NCBI GenBank assembly: GCA_031428275.1
Contig: JANPPC010000043.1
Span: 102,656 to 166,655 of the forward strand
Direction: 5' to 3'
Length of the DNA: 64,000 nt
DNA from: Pseudobdellovibrio sp031428275
Lineage (GTDB): Bacteria; Bdellovibrionota; Bdellovibrionia; Bdellovibrionales; Bdellovibrionaceae
A model generated the notes under the pieces. That model was not told where the DNA came from. It was given only the letters and a program-made list of their open reading frames with translations, and searched no databases. This document shows positions 51,135-59,783 of this stretch, in pieces. Both the position numbers and the translations under genes were made by a program. Each line of letters opens with the position of its first letter. Within the stretch, counting starts at the first letter, position 1.

Positions 51135-51982
51135 CGTCGAACCTGCTGACTGATTTCGACGGTCATCTTGTCTACGAACCGGTAAAGGCGTTTTGCCAGC
51201 TGTAATTTATCATCGGCGGTTAAATCATTTTTTTTAGATAGAACTTCAAAATCACCCAAAAACTTCTGTAAACTTGCTCGGTGTTTTTTAAACTGCGGTC
51301 GGCGCTTTTTAAGAAAGTTTAAGCTTTGGCGATTATTCAAATCGAATAGCGGCAATTGAAAAATACGTAAGGCATATAAGCGAAATGCTTCTTCCATTTC
51401 ACTTACCGGGTAACCCGACTTTTCAAGTAAACGCATCGTTCGATAAAACTGCACGTCAGCATCAATACTAGAATCGTGAGTTTTTAAACGATCGATCAAG
51501 CGCTTCAATCGAGAACGACGTCGAAGTGACAGAATTAAAAAAACTAAACCCGACGCAAGTACCGCAAAAAATAAAATTGCATAAATTGGCGGCCACGCTA
51601 GCGTCAGCGGCAGAACTGGGCCAAAAGGTGGCGGCGGCTTACCGTCTTCAGTTTTTTCTAAAACGGTCTTTACTTGAAATTGCTGACGACCCAAAGAAAT
51701 TTCATTGGTGCCATCGCTTAAAAGCAGATCAGGAAATTGATACTGTCCTGCCGCATATAAGGTTAAATTAACATCGAACGAATCAGGCGTTCTGGCTTCA
51801 GCTTTGAAAACCCTGACCGTATTCTTACTGTTTTCATCCATTTTGATAAAGGCTTTCGAAAAATCAAAAGCTTTGGTGAATTCGCCTTCACAATTTAAAA
51901 TCATGTGGCGACCCACGCTCATCTGGTTGGCCTCAAGCCCCTCAACGGCCGGAATTTCGGTTTTACATCTAACGGCCGCCAT
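51131..51982 (-). CDS. Bat-operon single-pass membrane protein
   Basis: A 283-residue protein without a cleavable signal. Residues 1-120 form a beta-rich domain (VGRHMILNCEGEFTKAFDF, then SFDVNLTLYAAGQYQFPDLLLSDG); a transmembrane helix follows at about 130-155 (AWPPIYAILFFAVLASGLVFLIL) and is closed by RRRSRLKR, which puts the C-terminal half in the cytoplasm. The position between DUF58 and batA matches that of DUF4381-type proteins in similar operons, but the sequence likeness is low. The start overlaps the DUF58 stop by one base (TGATG). Confidence 0.75.
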   Translation of the reverse strand: MAAVRCKTEIPAVEGLEANQMSVGRHMILNCEGEFTKAFDFSKAFIKMDENSKNTVRVFKAEARTPDSFDVNLTLYAAGQYQFPDLLLSDGTNEISLGRQQFQVKTVLEKTEDGKPPPPFGPVLPLTLAWPPIYAILFFAVLASGLVFLILSLRRRSRLKRLIDRLKTHDSSIDADVQFYRTMRLLEKSGYPVSEMEEAFRLYALRIFQLPLFDLNNRQSLNFLKKRRPQFKKHRASLQKFLGDFEVLSKKNDLTADDKLQLAKRLYRFVDKMTVEISQQVRR

Positions 51983-52881
51983 CAGCGAGACTTCTTTCTT
52001 TTAAAGAAGGCCAATAAAGCTTTATGATATTCATCATTGGGCTCTAGGCTAAATGATCGAACGCCCGCTCGTCCGGCGTTTTTTTGAAAGCGGTCAAAAT
52101 CAGATTTAAATCTTGATTTCATTTCTTCGCGAAAAGCCGGATTTGAGGTATCAAGCAACATGTATTCGCCTGATTCAGAGTCTTGCAGTTCAATCATACC
52201 CACATCTGGAAACAAAAATTCAGCTTCGTCGGCAATCACACCTGCTATAACTTCATGTTTACGCTCTAATAAGCGAAGTGAAGCATCGTAGCTTACTTGC
52301 GGCTGCCCATCGACACCCATTTCTTTGAAGTCACTTAGAATAAAAATCGTTGCGCGTTTTTTTAAAATTCCACGCATGAAATCAAGCGCTGAAGAAATTT
52401 TAGTGCCTTTACGTTTTGGTTTAAAATATAGAAGCTCGCGTAAAATTCGGTAAACTTGAGCCCGACCCTTTTTAGGTGGAATGTATAATTCAACTTCATC
52501 TGAAAATAACAACAAACCGACTTGGTCGTTATTCTTTACTGCGCTAAAAGCCAAAGTAGCGGCCACGTAGGTTAAGGTTTCACCCTTGAAATAATTTTTA
52601 GATCCAAAGTCTTGCGAACCGCTAACGTCAACCGCCAGCATCAAAGTCAGTTCACGCTCTTCTTCGTATGTTTTAATGAACGGTTTACCCGCGCGCGCCG
52701 TCAGCGCCCACGAAATCGCCCGCACATCATCGCCCGCGACGTATTCTCTGAAGTCGGCAAAAGTCATTCCCTGACCCTTAAACTGGGTATGGTATTCGCC
52801 TGAAAAAATATTATTCACCATTTTACGGGTGTCAATTTCAATGCGCTTAACTTTTTTTAATATATCAACCGGAACTGTCAA
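51982..52881 (-). CDS. DUF58 protein of the MoxR-Bat operon
   Basis: A 299-residue soluble protein with the DUF58 hallmark FKGQGMTFADFREYVAGDDVRAISWALTARAGKPFIKTYEEERE. It then has a vWA-like fold with LMLAVDVSGSQDFGS (D-x-S-x-S-like site) and FILSDFKEMG. DUF58 proteins regularly accompany MoxR ATPases and are thought to be partners or substrates. It begins 40 bases after moxR and its stop overlaps the next start. Confidence 0.92.
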   Translation of the reverse strand: MTVPVDILKKVKRIEIDTRKMVNNIFSGEYHTQFKGQGMTFADFREYVAGDDVRAISWALTARAGKPFIKTYEEERELTLMLAVDVSGSQDFGSKNYFKGETLTYVAATLAFSAVKNNDQVGLLLFSDEVELYIPPKKGRAQVYRILRELLYFKPKRKGTKISSALDFMRGILKKRATIFILSDFKEMGVDGQPQVSYDASLRLLERKHEVIAGVIADEAEFLFPDVGMIELQDSESGEYMLLDTSNPAFREEMKSRFKSDFDRFQKNAGRAGVRSFSLEPNDEYHKALLAFFKRKKSR

Positions 52882-52921
52882 AGTAATTACCTGTCTTCCA
52901 TTGGGGAATCTTCTCCTGAAA

Positions 52922-53917
52922 TTAACCCGTAACTTCGATGGCTGCTAAAATTTCTTTGATCATGTCGTCTTGCTTGAGCCCTTCAGCTTCAGCTTCATAA
53001 GTTAGAATCAGACGGTGACGTAAAACTTTATAAACCACGGCTTTGATATCCTCGACCGTCACAAAACCCCGGCTACGCAAAAACGCGTGCGCTTTCGCCG
53101 CACGAATTAAACTGAGGCTGGCGCGGGGCGAGCCTCCGACAGCAATTAATTTCTCGAGTCGGCCTAGGCCGTAAATCTTTGGTTCGCGCGTCGCCATAAC
53201 AATATCAACGATATAATTCTTAACTTTTTGATCAACGTAAATTTGATCAACTACGTTGATGGCGTTTAACAATTGTTCTTTGGTGATGACCGTCTGTAAT
53301 TTCGGCTTTTCATTAATACCCATGCGCGAAACAATCTCTAACTCTTCAGATTTTGTCGGGTAAGTGACATTAATTTTAAACATAAAGCGATCCATCTGTG
53401 CTTCGGGAAGGGGGTAAGTGCCTTCTTGTTCTAGCGGATTTTGTGTCGCTAAGACTAAGAACGGATGATCTAATTTATAAGACTGATCTCCAATAGTAAC
53501 TTGCTTTTCTGCCATAGCTTCAAGAAGTGCCGATTGAACTTTCGCTGGGGCGCGATTGATCTCATCCGCTAAAACGATATTCGAAAATACGGGCCCTTTC
53601 TTAGCGGTGAATTCGCCTGACTTCGGATTAAAAATCATTGTTCCTATTAAATCAGTCGGTAATAAATCAGGCGTGAACTGCAAACGCTGAAACTGTAACG
53701 AAATCGTTTGTGCCATTGTCGAAATGGTTAATGTTTTAGCTAAGCCTGGTACACCTTCTAAAAGAATATGACCGCCAGTCAGTAAACCCATTGTGATGCC
53801 CTCGATCATTTCACGCTGACCCACAACAACTTTATTCATTTCGCTCATCATCAATGAGACAAATGCGCTTTGTTCTTTTACAGCTTGATTAAGGCTTAAG
53901 ACATCGATTTCTGCCAT
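52922..53917 (-). CDS. moxR: MoxR-family AAA+ ATPase
   Basis: A 331-residue AAA+ ATPase. Walker A is LLEGVPGLAKTLTISTMA, Walker B FSNIVLADEINRAPAKVQSALLEAMAE, sensor 1 LATQNPLEQEGTYPLPEAQMDRF and the C-terminal sensor 2 region GGSPRASLSLIRAAKAHA; all are classic MoxR. MoxR proteins act as chaperones for vWA-domain partners. It is the first gene of the leftward operon moxR - DUF58 - membrane protein - batA - batB - batC - batD. The upstream gap of about 100 bases holds the promoter and a short CTTGAT / ATCAAG repeat. Confidence 0.95.
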   Translation of the reverse strand: MAEIDVLSLNQAVKEQSAFVSLMMSEMNKVVVGQREMIEGITMGLLTGGHILLEGVPGLAKTLTISTMAQTISLQFQRLQFTPDLLPTDLIGTMIFNPKSGEFTAKKGPVFSNIVLADEINRAPAKVQSALLEAMAEKQVTIGDQSYKLDHPFLVLATQNPLEQEGTYPLPEAQMDRFMFKINVTYPTKSEELEIVSRMGINEKPKLQTVITKEQLLNAINVVDQIYVDQKVKNYIVDIVMATREPKIYGLGRLEKLIAVGGSPRASLSLIRAAKAHAFLRSRGFVTVEDIKAVVYKVLRHRLILTYEAEAEGLKQDDMIKEILAAIEVTG

Positions 53918-54024
53918 GCGTTCTCCTGGTGCTTTATCATTGCTAATTTAATTCGAGTTCTGATTATATATTCTGTCACAAATGATCTTGATTTCAACAT
54001 CAAGTCGATAGATCATAATTTACT

Positions 54025-54777
54025 ATGCGGACCTTGACTCAAGTCTGGGTTTTCTTCGTTGGCTTGACCTTAGTACTGCTTTTTGCAGGCTTTCAATTGG
54101 GCGGACGCAGAGGCCTATTTATTTCATTTATTATTAGCTTGGTAATCATTTACGCCACGCTTCATCGCGGACTTGCGCTTTTTAAAAAACATCTCAATGT
54201 AAAAGAGCAGAATGGCAACGACACGGCCGATTTTTTAAAATTACTGAACCAAACAAAAGCACATTTTAATATGCAAACGATACATCTTCATTATTCGAAC
54301 AAGCCGTCTCCGCCTTTAGTGTGGAAGAATAGCCCTGAATCAGGCCACGTCATGATTCACTGCGATTTGCTAGCAAACCTAAGTCAGCTTGAACAAAATA
54401 TTCTAGCACATTTTGTTTTGGCGCATTTGCAAGAGCGTTCATTTTTAATTCCGCGCATTTTATCAATTTTTGAACAGGGCTTCTGGGGCGTAAATTATTT
54501 AATTGGCCCGATTGCAACCATAACAACTCAAGTTCTACGAATACCCGCAACTTTACTAAAGGCTGATCTACGCGCCATGCAAAGCTCTGGGGTTTCAGCA
54601 TTTGAAATGGGTTACTTCGTTCAGAAATTACACAATCTTAGTTTTCACAAAACGGGATCGCTAAAAGGTGGAGAATTTTTTTCGACCTTAACTTTAGCGA
54701 AACGTAAAAATTGGCTCACGCATGGTCAACCTAGTTTAGTAACACGATTAATCAATATTATGGGCTTTGTACCCTAG
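54025..54777 (+). CDS. M48/HtpX-like membrane protein without HExxH
   Basis: A 250-residue protein with two N-terminal transmembrane helices (LTQVWVFFVGLTLVLLFAGF, GLFISFIISLVIIYATL), as in HtpX. Where HtpX has its zinc-binding HELSH helix, this protein reads NILAHFVLAHLQERSF, keeping two histidines but losing the HExxH spacing and glutamate. A later hydrophobic stretch (FWGVNYLIGPIATITTQVL) and ADLRAMQSSGVSAFEMG match the third HtpX region, where the Asp is kept in family members. It is probably a catalytically dead relative. The similarity is by pattern and not certain. The DUF1844 gene follows by 20 bases. Confidence 0.55.
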   Translation: MRTLTQVWVFFVGLTLVLLFAGFQLGGRRGLFISFIISLVIIYATLHRGLALFKKHLNVKEQNGNDTADFLKLLNQTKAHFNMQTIHLHYSNKPSPPLVWKNSPESGHVMIHCDLLANLSQLEQNILAHFVLAHLQERSFLIPRILSIFEQGFWGVNYLIGPIATITTQVLRIPATLLKADLRAMQSSGVSAFEMGYFVQKLHNLSFHKTGSLKGGEFFSTLTLAKRKNWLTHGQPSLVTRLINIMGFVP

Positions 54778-54797
54778 CTTTAACGAAAGGTTCTACG

Positions 54798-55070
54798 ATG
54801 AAAACAGACGCAACTGAAACGGCGCACAAACTTGAGGCTTCTTTTTCAATGCTGATCATGTCTTTAGCTTCAAGCGCTTTAATGGCGATGGGTTTAACTC
54901 CCGACCCTGCAACAGGCAAGACGGATCCAGACAAGCAAATGGCGCGTTTTAATATCGATTTATTAGTGAATCTTAAAGAGAAAACTAAAAATAACCTGAC
55001 GCCAGATGAGCAAGGTTTGCTAGACAATATTCTTCAAGATTTACAAATGAAATTCATTAACATGAAATAG
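54798..55070 (+). CDS. DUF1844 family protein
   Basis: A 90-residue protein with the DUF1844 pattern: LEASFSMLIMSLASSALMAMGLTPDPATG, then ARFNIDLLVNLKEKTKNNLTPDEQGLLDNILQDLQMKFI. The family is small, of unknown function, and common in delta-proteobacterial and related genomes. GAAAGG precedes the ATG. It lies between the HtpX-like and DegP genes and is likely co-transcribed with the former. Confidence 0.85.
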   Translation: MKTDATETAHKLEASFSMLIMSLASSALMAMGLTPDPATGKTDPDKQMARFNIDLLVNLKEKTKNNLTPDEQGLLDNILQDLQMKFINMK

Positions 55071-55112
55071 TATTTCTCTCGTTATAAATTAAAAATACAA
55101 AGGAAGATGTAT

Positions 55113-56594
55113 ATGAAAAAATACTTATCGATTTTTGTGATCACTGGCTTATTAACTGGTTTGTTTTTTGCCGCGCAGACGACGGCACAGTCACAATCCC
55201 CGGCGAAACCCGCAGCACTTCCACCTGCCCTTGCGCAAAAAGCCGTTAACTTGAAGTTTGGCGAACCCTTACCCGGCAACTTATTTATTGAATTAGCAAA
55301 AGCGATCAACCCTTCGATCGTTAATATTTCAACTTCGGTTATTTCAAGCGGCCGCCAAGCCCGTGACCCGATGCTTGAGATGCTCGAGAAATTTTACGGT
55401 AACCAAGCGCCGCAACAAAGAACCTTACCCGGTAAACCCCGCCGCATGGGCCTAGGAACCGGATTTATCATTCGTGAAGACGGACTCATCTTAACGAACA
55501 ATCACGTGATTCAAGACGCTGATCTAATCGAAGTGCAATTAACTGAATCAGGTAAGTCATATACGGCCGAAGTGATCGGCAGCGACGCACGCACCGACAT
55601 CGCACTGATTAAAATTCAAACCGAACAAAAGTTACCCGCAGTTGTCTTAGGTAATTCAAAAGAAACCGAAGTAGGAGAATGGGTTGCGGCGTTTGGTAAC
55701 CCTTACGGGCACGGCCATTCAATGAGTAAAGGCATCATTAGCTCTAAAGGTCGTGAGATCGAAGAGATTAACCGCATTCCGTTATTACAGACCGATGCTT
55801 CGATAAACCCGGGTAATTCAGGCGGGCCACTGGTGAATTCAAAAGGCCAAGTGATCGGCGTCAATTCTGCAATCGATGCACGCGCACAAGGGATTGGTTT
55901 TGCGATCCCGATCGATGAAGTGAAAGCGATCTTACCGCAGCTTGAACAACGCGGCAGCATTCGTAAAGGTTTCTTAGGCGTTCAACCGGGTGATCTTGAT
56001 GATCAAGCGGCTGAATACCTTGGGTTAGAAGAATATCGCGGCGCCGTGATTTTAGGTTTAGGCGATGGGCCCGCGAAGCGCGGTGGATTAAAAGTTTACG
56101 ATATCATCACCGAACTGAATTCTAAAAAAATTAAGAGCGCAAATGATCTTGTAAATACCGTCGCCGATTTCGAACCGGGCGCAAAGGTGAAAGTAAAATT
56201 CTTACGCGACGAAAAAAATAAAGCCGTCGAGCGCAATACCACGATTACGATCGGTGAACGCCCTGAAGAGCCGCGAAGAAAAGTTAGCGTTACTAAAAAA
56301 TATGAAGGCCAAAAAGCGCCGTTCAATTTAGGTTTTAAAATCTCTGACCTGAACGCGGACCTTCGTGAAGAATGGCAAATTCAAGACGATGCAAACAAGC
56401 CGATCGTGATCGAAGTTGAAAGAAATTCGATCGCCAGCCGCGTGGGCTTTCGCGTGGGTGATTTAATCGTCGACGTGAATAAGATGGACATCAAATCTGC
56501 GAACGACGTGATTAAGGCCTTTAAGAAGGGTTCAAACGCAGTGAAGATCGCGCGCCAAAGTGGCGTGACCGTCGTCAATTTTGAGATTAAGTAG
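55113..56594 (+). CDS. periplasmic serine protease, DegP/HtrA family
   Basis: A 493-residue exported protease and chaperone that handles misfolded envelope proteins. A signal peptide ends near residue 24 (FFAAQTTAQS). The trypsin-like domain shows all three catalytic residues: His in ILTNNHVIQDADL, Asp in GSDARTDIALIKIQ, and Ser in INPGNSGGPLVNSKG. Two PDZ domains follow (about residues 285-380 with GFLGVQPGDLDDQAAE, and 405-490 with LNADLREEWQIQDDAN and VGDLIVDVNKMDI). AAGGAAG at 55100-55106 is six bases before the ATG at 55113; the ATG at 55107 is too close to it. It is a DegQ/DegP type by domain count. Confidence 0.94.
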   Translation: MKKYLSIFVITGLLTGLFFAAQTTAQSQSPAKPAALPPALAQKAVNLKFGEPLPGNLFIELAKAINPSIVNISTSVISSGRQARDPMLEMLEKFYGNQAPQQRTLPGKPRRMGLGTGFIIREDGLILTNNHVIQDADLIEVQLTESGKSYTAEVIGSDARTDIALIKIQTEQKLPAVVLGNSKETEVGEWVAAFGNPYGHGHSMSKGIISSKGREIEEINRIPLLQTDASINPGNSGGPLVNSKGQVIGVNSAIDARAQGIGFAIPIDEVKAILPQLEQRGSIRKGFLGVQPGDLDDQAAEYLGLEEYRGAVILGLGDGPAKRGGLKVYDIITELNSKKIKSANDLVNTVADFEPGAKVKVKFLRDEKNKAVERNTTITIGERPEEPRRKVSVTKKYEGQKAPFNLGFKISDLNADLREEWQIQDDANKPIVIEVERNSIASRVGFRVGDLIVDVNKMDIKSANDVIKAFKKGSNAVKIARQSGVTVVNFEIK

Positions 56595-56641
56595 CTGATT
56601 AAGTCGTTAATGTATTAGCTAATTTAGGGGGTGAATTAAAG

Positions 56642-57076
56642 CTAAGCTTGATTCATCCCTAAAGCGCGAATCAAAATCATGACCCACATGACACCCAGGC
56701 AAATCCAGCCAAACCCATAAATCGGCATACGGTATTTTAATTTATTACTACCGATGTGTACGTACGCATGTGCGGCGCGCGCCGCTACGTACAACCAAGC
56801 CAAGACGATAAACACGATACCTTGAATATTTAAAATTAATCCTAGAATACAAACCACGTAAAATAAAACCGGGGCTTCGAATAAATTTGAAAAGTGGCGA
56901 CTCACTTGTAAAACTTTTTCCGGCATTGCGGTGTCGTAGACTTTGAAAGCTCCGACTTTTACTTGCCCCGATTTAACTGCGGCGACTCGCACACGAAACA
57001 TCAAAATCAATACAATTGCGGTTAATAAAAATAAAGCGACCATCGGATAAATAATTAATACGGTTACTGCCGGCAT
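56642..57076 (-). CDS. MAPEG-family membrane protein
   Basis: A 144-residue protein with four transmembrane helices: VTVLIIYPMVALFLLTAIVLILMF, APVLFYVVCILGLIL, IVFIVLAWLYVAARAAHAYVH and FGWICLGVMWVMILI. The R-H-F-S-N-L-F-E-A-P motif and R-A-x-H-A-Y-V-H motif are typical of bacterial MAPEG proteins, relatives of glutathione transferases and eicosanoid enzymes. AGGAG lies five bases before the ATG at 57076; the longer frame to 57178 begins with an unlikely leader. It is downstream of the heme/beta-barrel gene and likely in its operon. Confidence 0.85.
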   Translation of the reverse strand: MPAVTVLIIYPMVALFLLTAIVLILMFRVRVAAVKSGQVKVGAFKVYDTAMPEKVLQVSRHFSNLFEAPVLFYVVCILGLILNIQGIVFIVLAWLYVAARAAHAYVHIGSNKLKYRMPIYGFGWICLGVMWVMILIRALGMNQA

Positions 57077-57186
57077 AAAAACTCCTTGATGTGTGGTGTA
57101 AGATTGAACTAAACCTTCCGGTCGGTTCATATTTTGGTCGTGCCCTATAAAAAATACGTAACCGATATTTCTAAGCAAAGACTAGC

Positions 57187-58290
57187 TTAGAAATAAAAAT
57201 GCGTCAGCAAATACGCGTAGTCTTCGAAGTCAGATGTGGCGCCGCCTAGGGTTCGTCGCTTTGACCAAAGGCCCTCAAACTCAAAATGAGGTCTTGGGTA
57301 CCAGATCGCGCCCGCGCCTATACTTTGGGTTTCGATCGAGGTGACATCCACATCGGGTATTGCGTATTCTTGCACGACTTGAAAGTGCACGCCCTTGTAG
57401 GCTTCGTAACCGACTTTTAGTAATTCGTAAATTGATTTGGTTTCGACCGAAGTTGATTTGCGCGTGGTTAATACTTGGTCGACTTCAGCTAGCGTATAAA
57501 ATTTTTCGGTGAAACCGAATACGCCTTGCAGACCGTACATGGTTTTTTTGTACGCGTTCGCATCGCCCGTCCAATAATTAACACCGATTTTGTGCGAGTC
57601 GGCGATCGTTATTTGCGCTTGCGCGGTGTAGGCTTTTTCTTGGTCACGAATTAATGAGTTCTGTAAAGATACTGAATAGCCAACTGCAAAATTATATTTT
57701 TCACCATTCCATTGTACGTCTAAAGCATCGCGCTCGGTGCCTTGGCCCACGCGTAACGCGTCTTTTACCAAATACTGATGTTGCGGGATATTTAGACCAT
57801 AGATGGGAATGTAACGCCCAGCACGCACGGCTAACTCATCGGTCGCTTGATAAGATAAAAAGAATTTCGGTGAAATCTCTCTCCAGGTCTGCGTTGGCAC
57901 ACTCACTTGCCCGATGGTCATAAAGGCTGTCAGATCGTGCGAGTTAACGGATACGTCGACCCCACCCTGCATCCAGAAATACTTTCCGCGCTTTAAGGCC
58001 GCGCTCTCTTGATGAACCTGTAAACCGCGAAAGTCTCCACCTAAATTTAGCCAGGTACCTACTTTTTCTGGATCAACGGCGTAAAAAGCGCGCGCCTCTT
58101 TTTCGCCGCCCCAGGTACTTAATAATTCATAGCTGATTGTGCGCCCGTAGGCGTTCAAGGCGCCGCCGCCGTTATTAGTCACGTGGCAGGCGCTGCAGTT
58201 AACGTAGTGATGACGAATCATTTCGGGGAAAGCAAAGGCTACAGAAGTTAATGCTAAAGAAACAAGTAAGGTAGCAAAAAATAATTTCAT
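57187..58290 (-). CDS. exported beta-barrel-like protein with N-terminal heme-binding CxxCH
   Basis: A 367-residue protein with a signal peptide (MKLFFATLLVSLALTSVAFA). Immediately after it the mature chain reads FPEMIRHHYVNCSACHVTNNGGG, with a CxxCH at Cys32-His36 that should carry covalent heme c. The rest is a series of alternating strands with aromatic ends (YFWMQGGVDVSVNSHDL, KFFLSYQATDELAVRAGRYIPIYG, YNFAVGYSVSLQN) finishing in a terminal aromatic strand ...DYAYLLTHFYF, as in outer-membrane barrels. A single-heme porin-like protein is unusual. Its neighbours are a YceI protein, a cytochrome c lipoprotein and a MAPEG protein, all leftward, suggesting an envelope redox operon. Confidence 0.8.
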   Translation of the reverse strand: MKLFFATLLVSLALTSVAFAFPEMIRHHYVNCSACHVTNNGGGALNAYGRTISYELLSTWGGEKEARAFYAVDPEKVGTWLNLGGDFRGLQVHQESAALKRGKYFWMQGGVDVSVNSHDLTAFMTIGQVSVPTQTWREISPKFFLSYQATDELAVRAGRYIPIYGLNIPQHQYLVKDALRVGQGTERDALDVQWNGEKYNFAVGYSVSLQNSLIRDQEKAYTAQAQITIADSHKIGVNYWTGDANAYKKTMYGLQGVFGFTEKFYTLAEVDQVLTTRKSTSVETKSIYELLKVGYEAYKGVHFQVVQEYAIPDVDVTSIETQSIGAGAIWYPRPHFEFEGLWSKRRTLGGATSDFEDYAYLLTHFYF

Positions 58291-58327
58291 GAAAAGTTCC
58301 TTTTTTTCATTTTAACTTTTTAAAAAA

Positions 58328-58936
58328 CTATTTCGTTACCGGCTTTGCTGCAGCGATTTCGGTAGCTGCTAACTGAGCAAAATCAACCGTGATATTTACG
58401 ACGTCGGCGACCTTCACACCCAAGTAAGTCGGAATATCAATGCCGTAGTCTGATAGTTTCACATCAAATTGCGCAACAGTGTCTAATTTGTTTGAACCAA
58501 TTGCGTAAGTGCCGGTGATTACCTTTTCAACTCCGTGTAATCTTAATGTTGCTTGAAATGTCCAGCTGCCAACTTTTGCATCGACCGCTGACCAACCAAG
58601 CGGAATTTGAAATTCTTTAAATGTCAGTACGGTCGTTGCATAATCTTTTTCTTTCACCTGAAGATATTTATCTTTCATGTGTTCGTCGCGCATTTCTATG
58701 CCGGTTTTTAAATTATTTAAATCAAAAGTAATTGTACCACTTATTTTTTGATCGACGACTTTTAGATCTGCGACGGCTCCGGTGGCTAAGCCTTTAATTT
58801 TTAACATGCTTGGCTTACCGATAGCCTGAAATTCTACTTTACCGTGGTTTGGAGCAACCGATTTAATTGCAACATTGGCGGCCATGGCTGAAATCGATAA
58901 GACCGTCGATGCAACTATTGATAAAAATAATTTCAT
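58328..58936 (-). CDS. YceI-family periplasmic lipid-binding protein
   Basis: A 202-residue protein with a signal peptide (MKLFLSIVASTVLSISAMAA) and the YceI pattern: KVEFQAIGKPSMLKIKGLATG, SGTITFDLNNLKTGIEMRDEHMKDKYLQV, and VTGTYAIGSNKL-like closing strands (ending in the ISVDFAQL region). YceI proteins form a lipocalin-like barrel that binds isoprenoids or other apolar molecules in the periplasm. It lies between the cytochrome lipoprotein gene and the heme/barrel gene on the same strand, so a role in handling a quinone-like molecule is possible but unproven. Confidence 0.88.
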   Translation of the reverse strand: MKLFLSIVASTVLSISAMAANVAIKSVAPNHGKVEFQAIGKPSMLKIKGLATGAVADLKVVDQKISGTITFDLNNLKTGIEMRDEHMKDKYLQVKEKDYATTVLTFKEFQIPLGWSAVDAKVGSWTFQATLRLHGVEKVITGTYAIGSNKLDTVAQFDVKLSDYGIDIPTYLGVKVADVVNITVDFAQLAATEIAAAKPVTK

Positions 58937-59010
58937 AGGATACCCCTTAAATAAAGTTAATCAATAATTCACGTTTTTCAATCGAATGGCAAGCCACGAG
59001 TGTTAAGATT

Positions 59011-59427
59011 CTATTTGGTTTTCAATGGCGCTAAGACCGCGGCAGCCGAAGTTGAATTTACAGGCGCGCCTTTAGTTAGCCAGGCAAAAATCAATTTCTT
59101 TTGCGCATCAGTTAGCGGAGCACTGTCTTTCGGCATCAAACCGTCAAGAATATCATTTAGAATGTCATCGCGATTTTCGAAAACATTTTGGTAGCCAACT
59201 AAGTTTACGTCACCAGCGTTTTGCGCACGCGCTCCGTTAGGCGAATGACACTGCAAACAGGCAACACCGATGACTTGGTCGTTTACAATTGAAAAGCTAA
59301 TTTCTTCGCCGTTACTAAAAACAAATTCTGTTTTCGGTGCAAGCGTTTTTTTATCGATATTGTAATTACAGCTAGCAAATAAAAATACTGCCGTAAAACC
59401 TAAGGCAAAACCTAAATTTTTATTCAC
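59011..59427 (-). CDS. cytochrome c lipoprotein
   Basis: A 138-residue lipoprotein (MNKNLGFALGFTAVFLFASC, Cys20). The mature part has a CxxCH at Cys57-His61 (GVACLQCHSPNG) and, about 45 residues later, GLMPKDSAPLTDAQKKLIFAWL; the Leu-Met-Pro supplies the usual methionine ligand of small cytochromes c. It is the upstream gene of the leftward YceI - heme/barrel - MAPEG series. The Cys20 lipidation would tie it to the outer or inner membrane, so it could pass electrons to the barrel protein. Confidence 0.88.
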   Translation of the reverse strand: MNKNLGFALGFTAVFLFASCNYNIDKKTLAPKTEFVFSNGEEISFSIVNDQVIGVACLQCHSPNGARAQNAGDVNLVGYQNVFENRDDILNDILDGLMPKDSAPLTDAQKKLIFAWLTKGAPVNSTSAAAVLAPLKTK

Positions 59428-59562
59428 GAACGTAACCTTTCTGCGCGAACGCGCAACCTCGATAACCTACAGCCGCACTTTAACCTATAAACCACCGGGG
59501 GCACCATGAAGCCACGCGCGCGATCCGTTAGTTAATTTAAAATAGAATACAAGGGGGCCCTT

Positions 59563-59775
59563 ATGCGTACTTTCATCATGCTAACGTTATTTAGCTCTTT
59601 CGCAATTGCTGGCCCTAAATTTTATAATTTAAAAATCGATTTCACTTACAAAGATAAGCTAGTGATGTTTCCAGAAGTTAAAGTGAACACCGGCGAAGGC
59701 GCCACCATCATCAAAAAATTCGGCGCCGAGACTTTATATATAGCGATCACAGCCCGCGAGGCAAATTGCGAGTAG
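59563..59775 (+). CDS. small secreted protein
   Basis: A 70-residue protein with a signal peptide (MRTFIMLTLFSSFAIAG) leaving a mature chain of about 54 residues: PKFYNLKIDFTYKDKLVMFPEVKVNTGEGATIIKKFG... It is probably two beta-hairpins and ends in Cys-Glu. The VNTGEGATI turn resembles small domains that accompany secretin- or DUF4360-type exported proteins, but no family is assigned. AAGGGGG precedes the ATG. Confidence 0.6.
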   Translation: MRTFIMLTLFSSFAIAGPKFYNLKIDFTYKDKLVMFPEVKVNTGEGATIIKKFGAETLYIAITAREANCE

Positions 59776-59783
59776 CTGCATCT

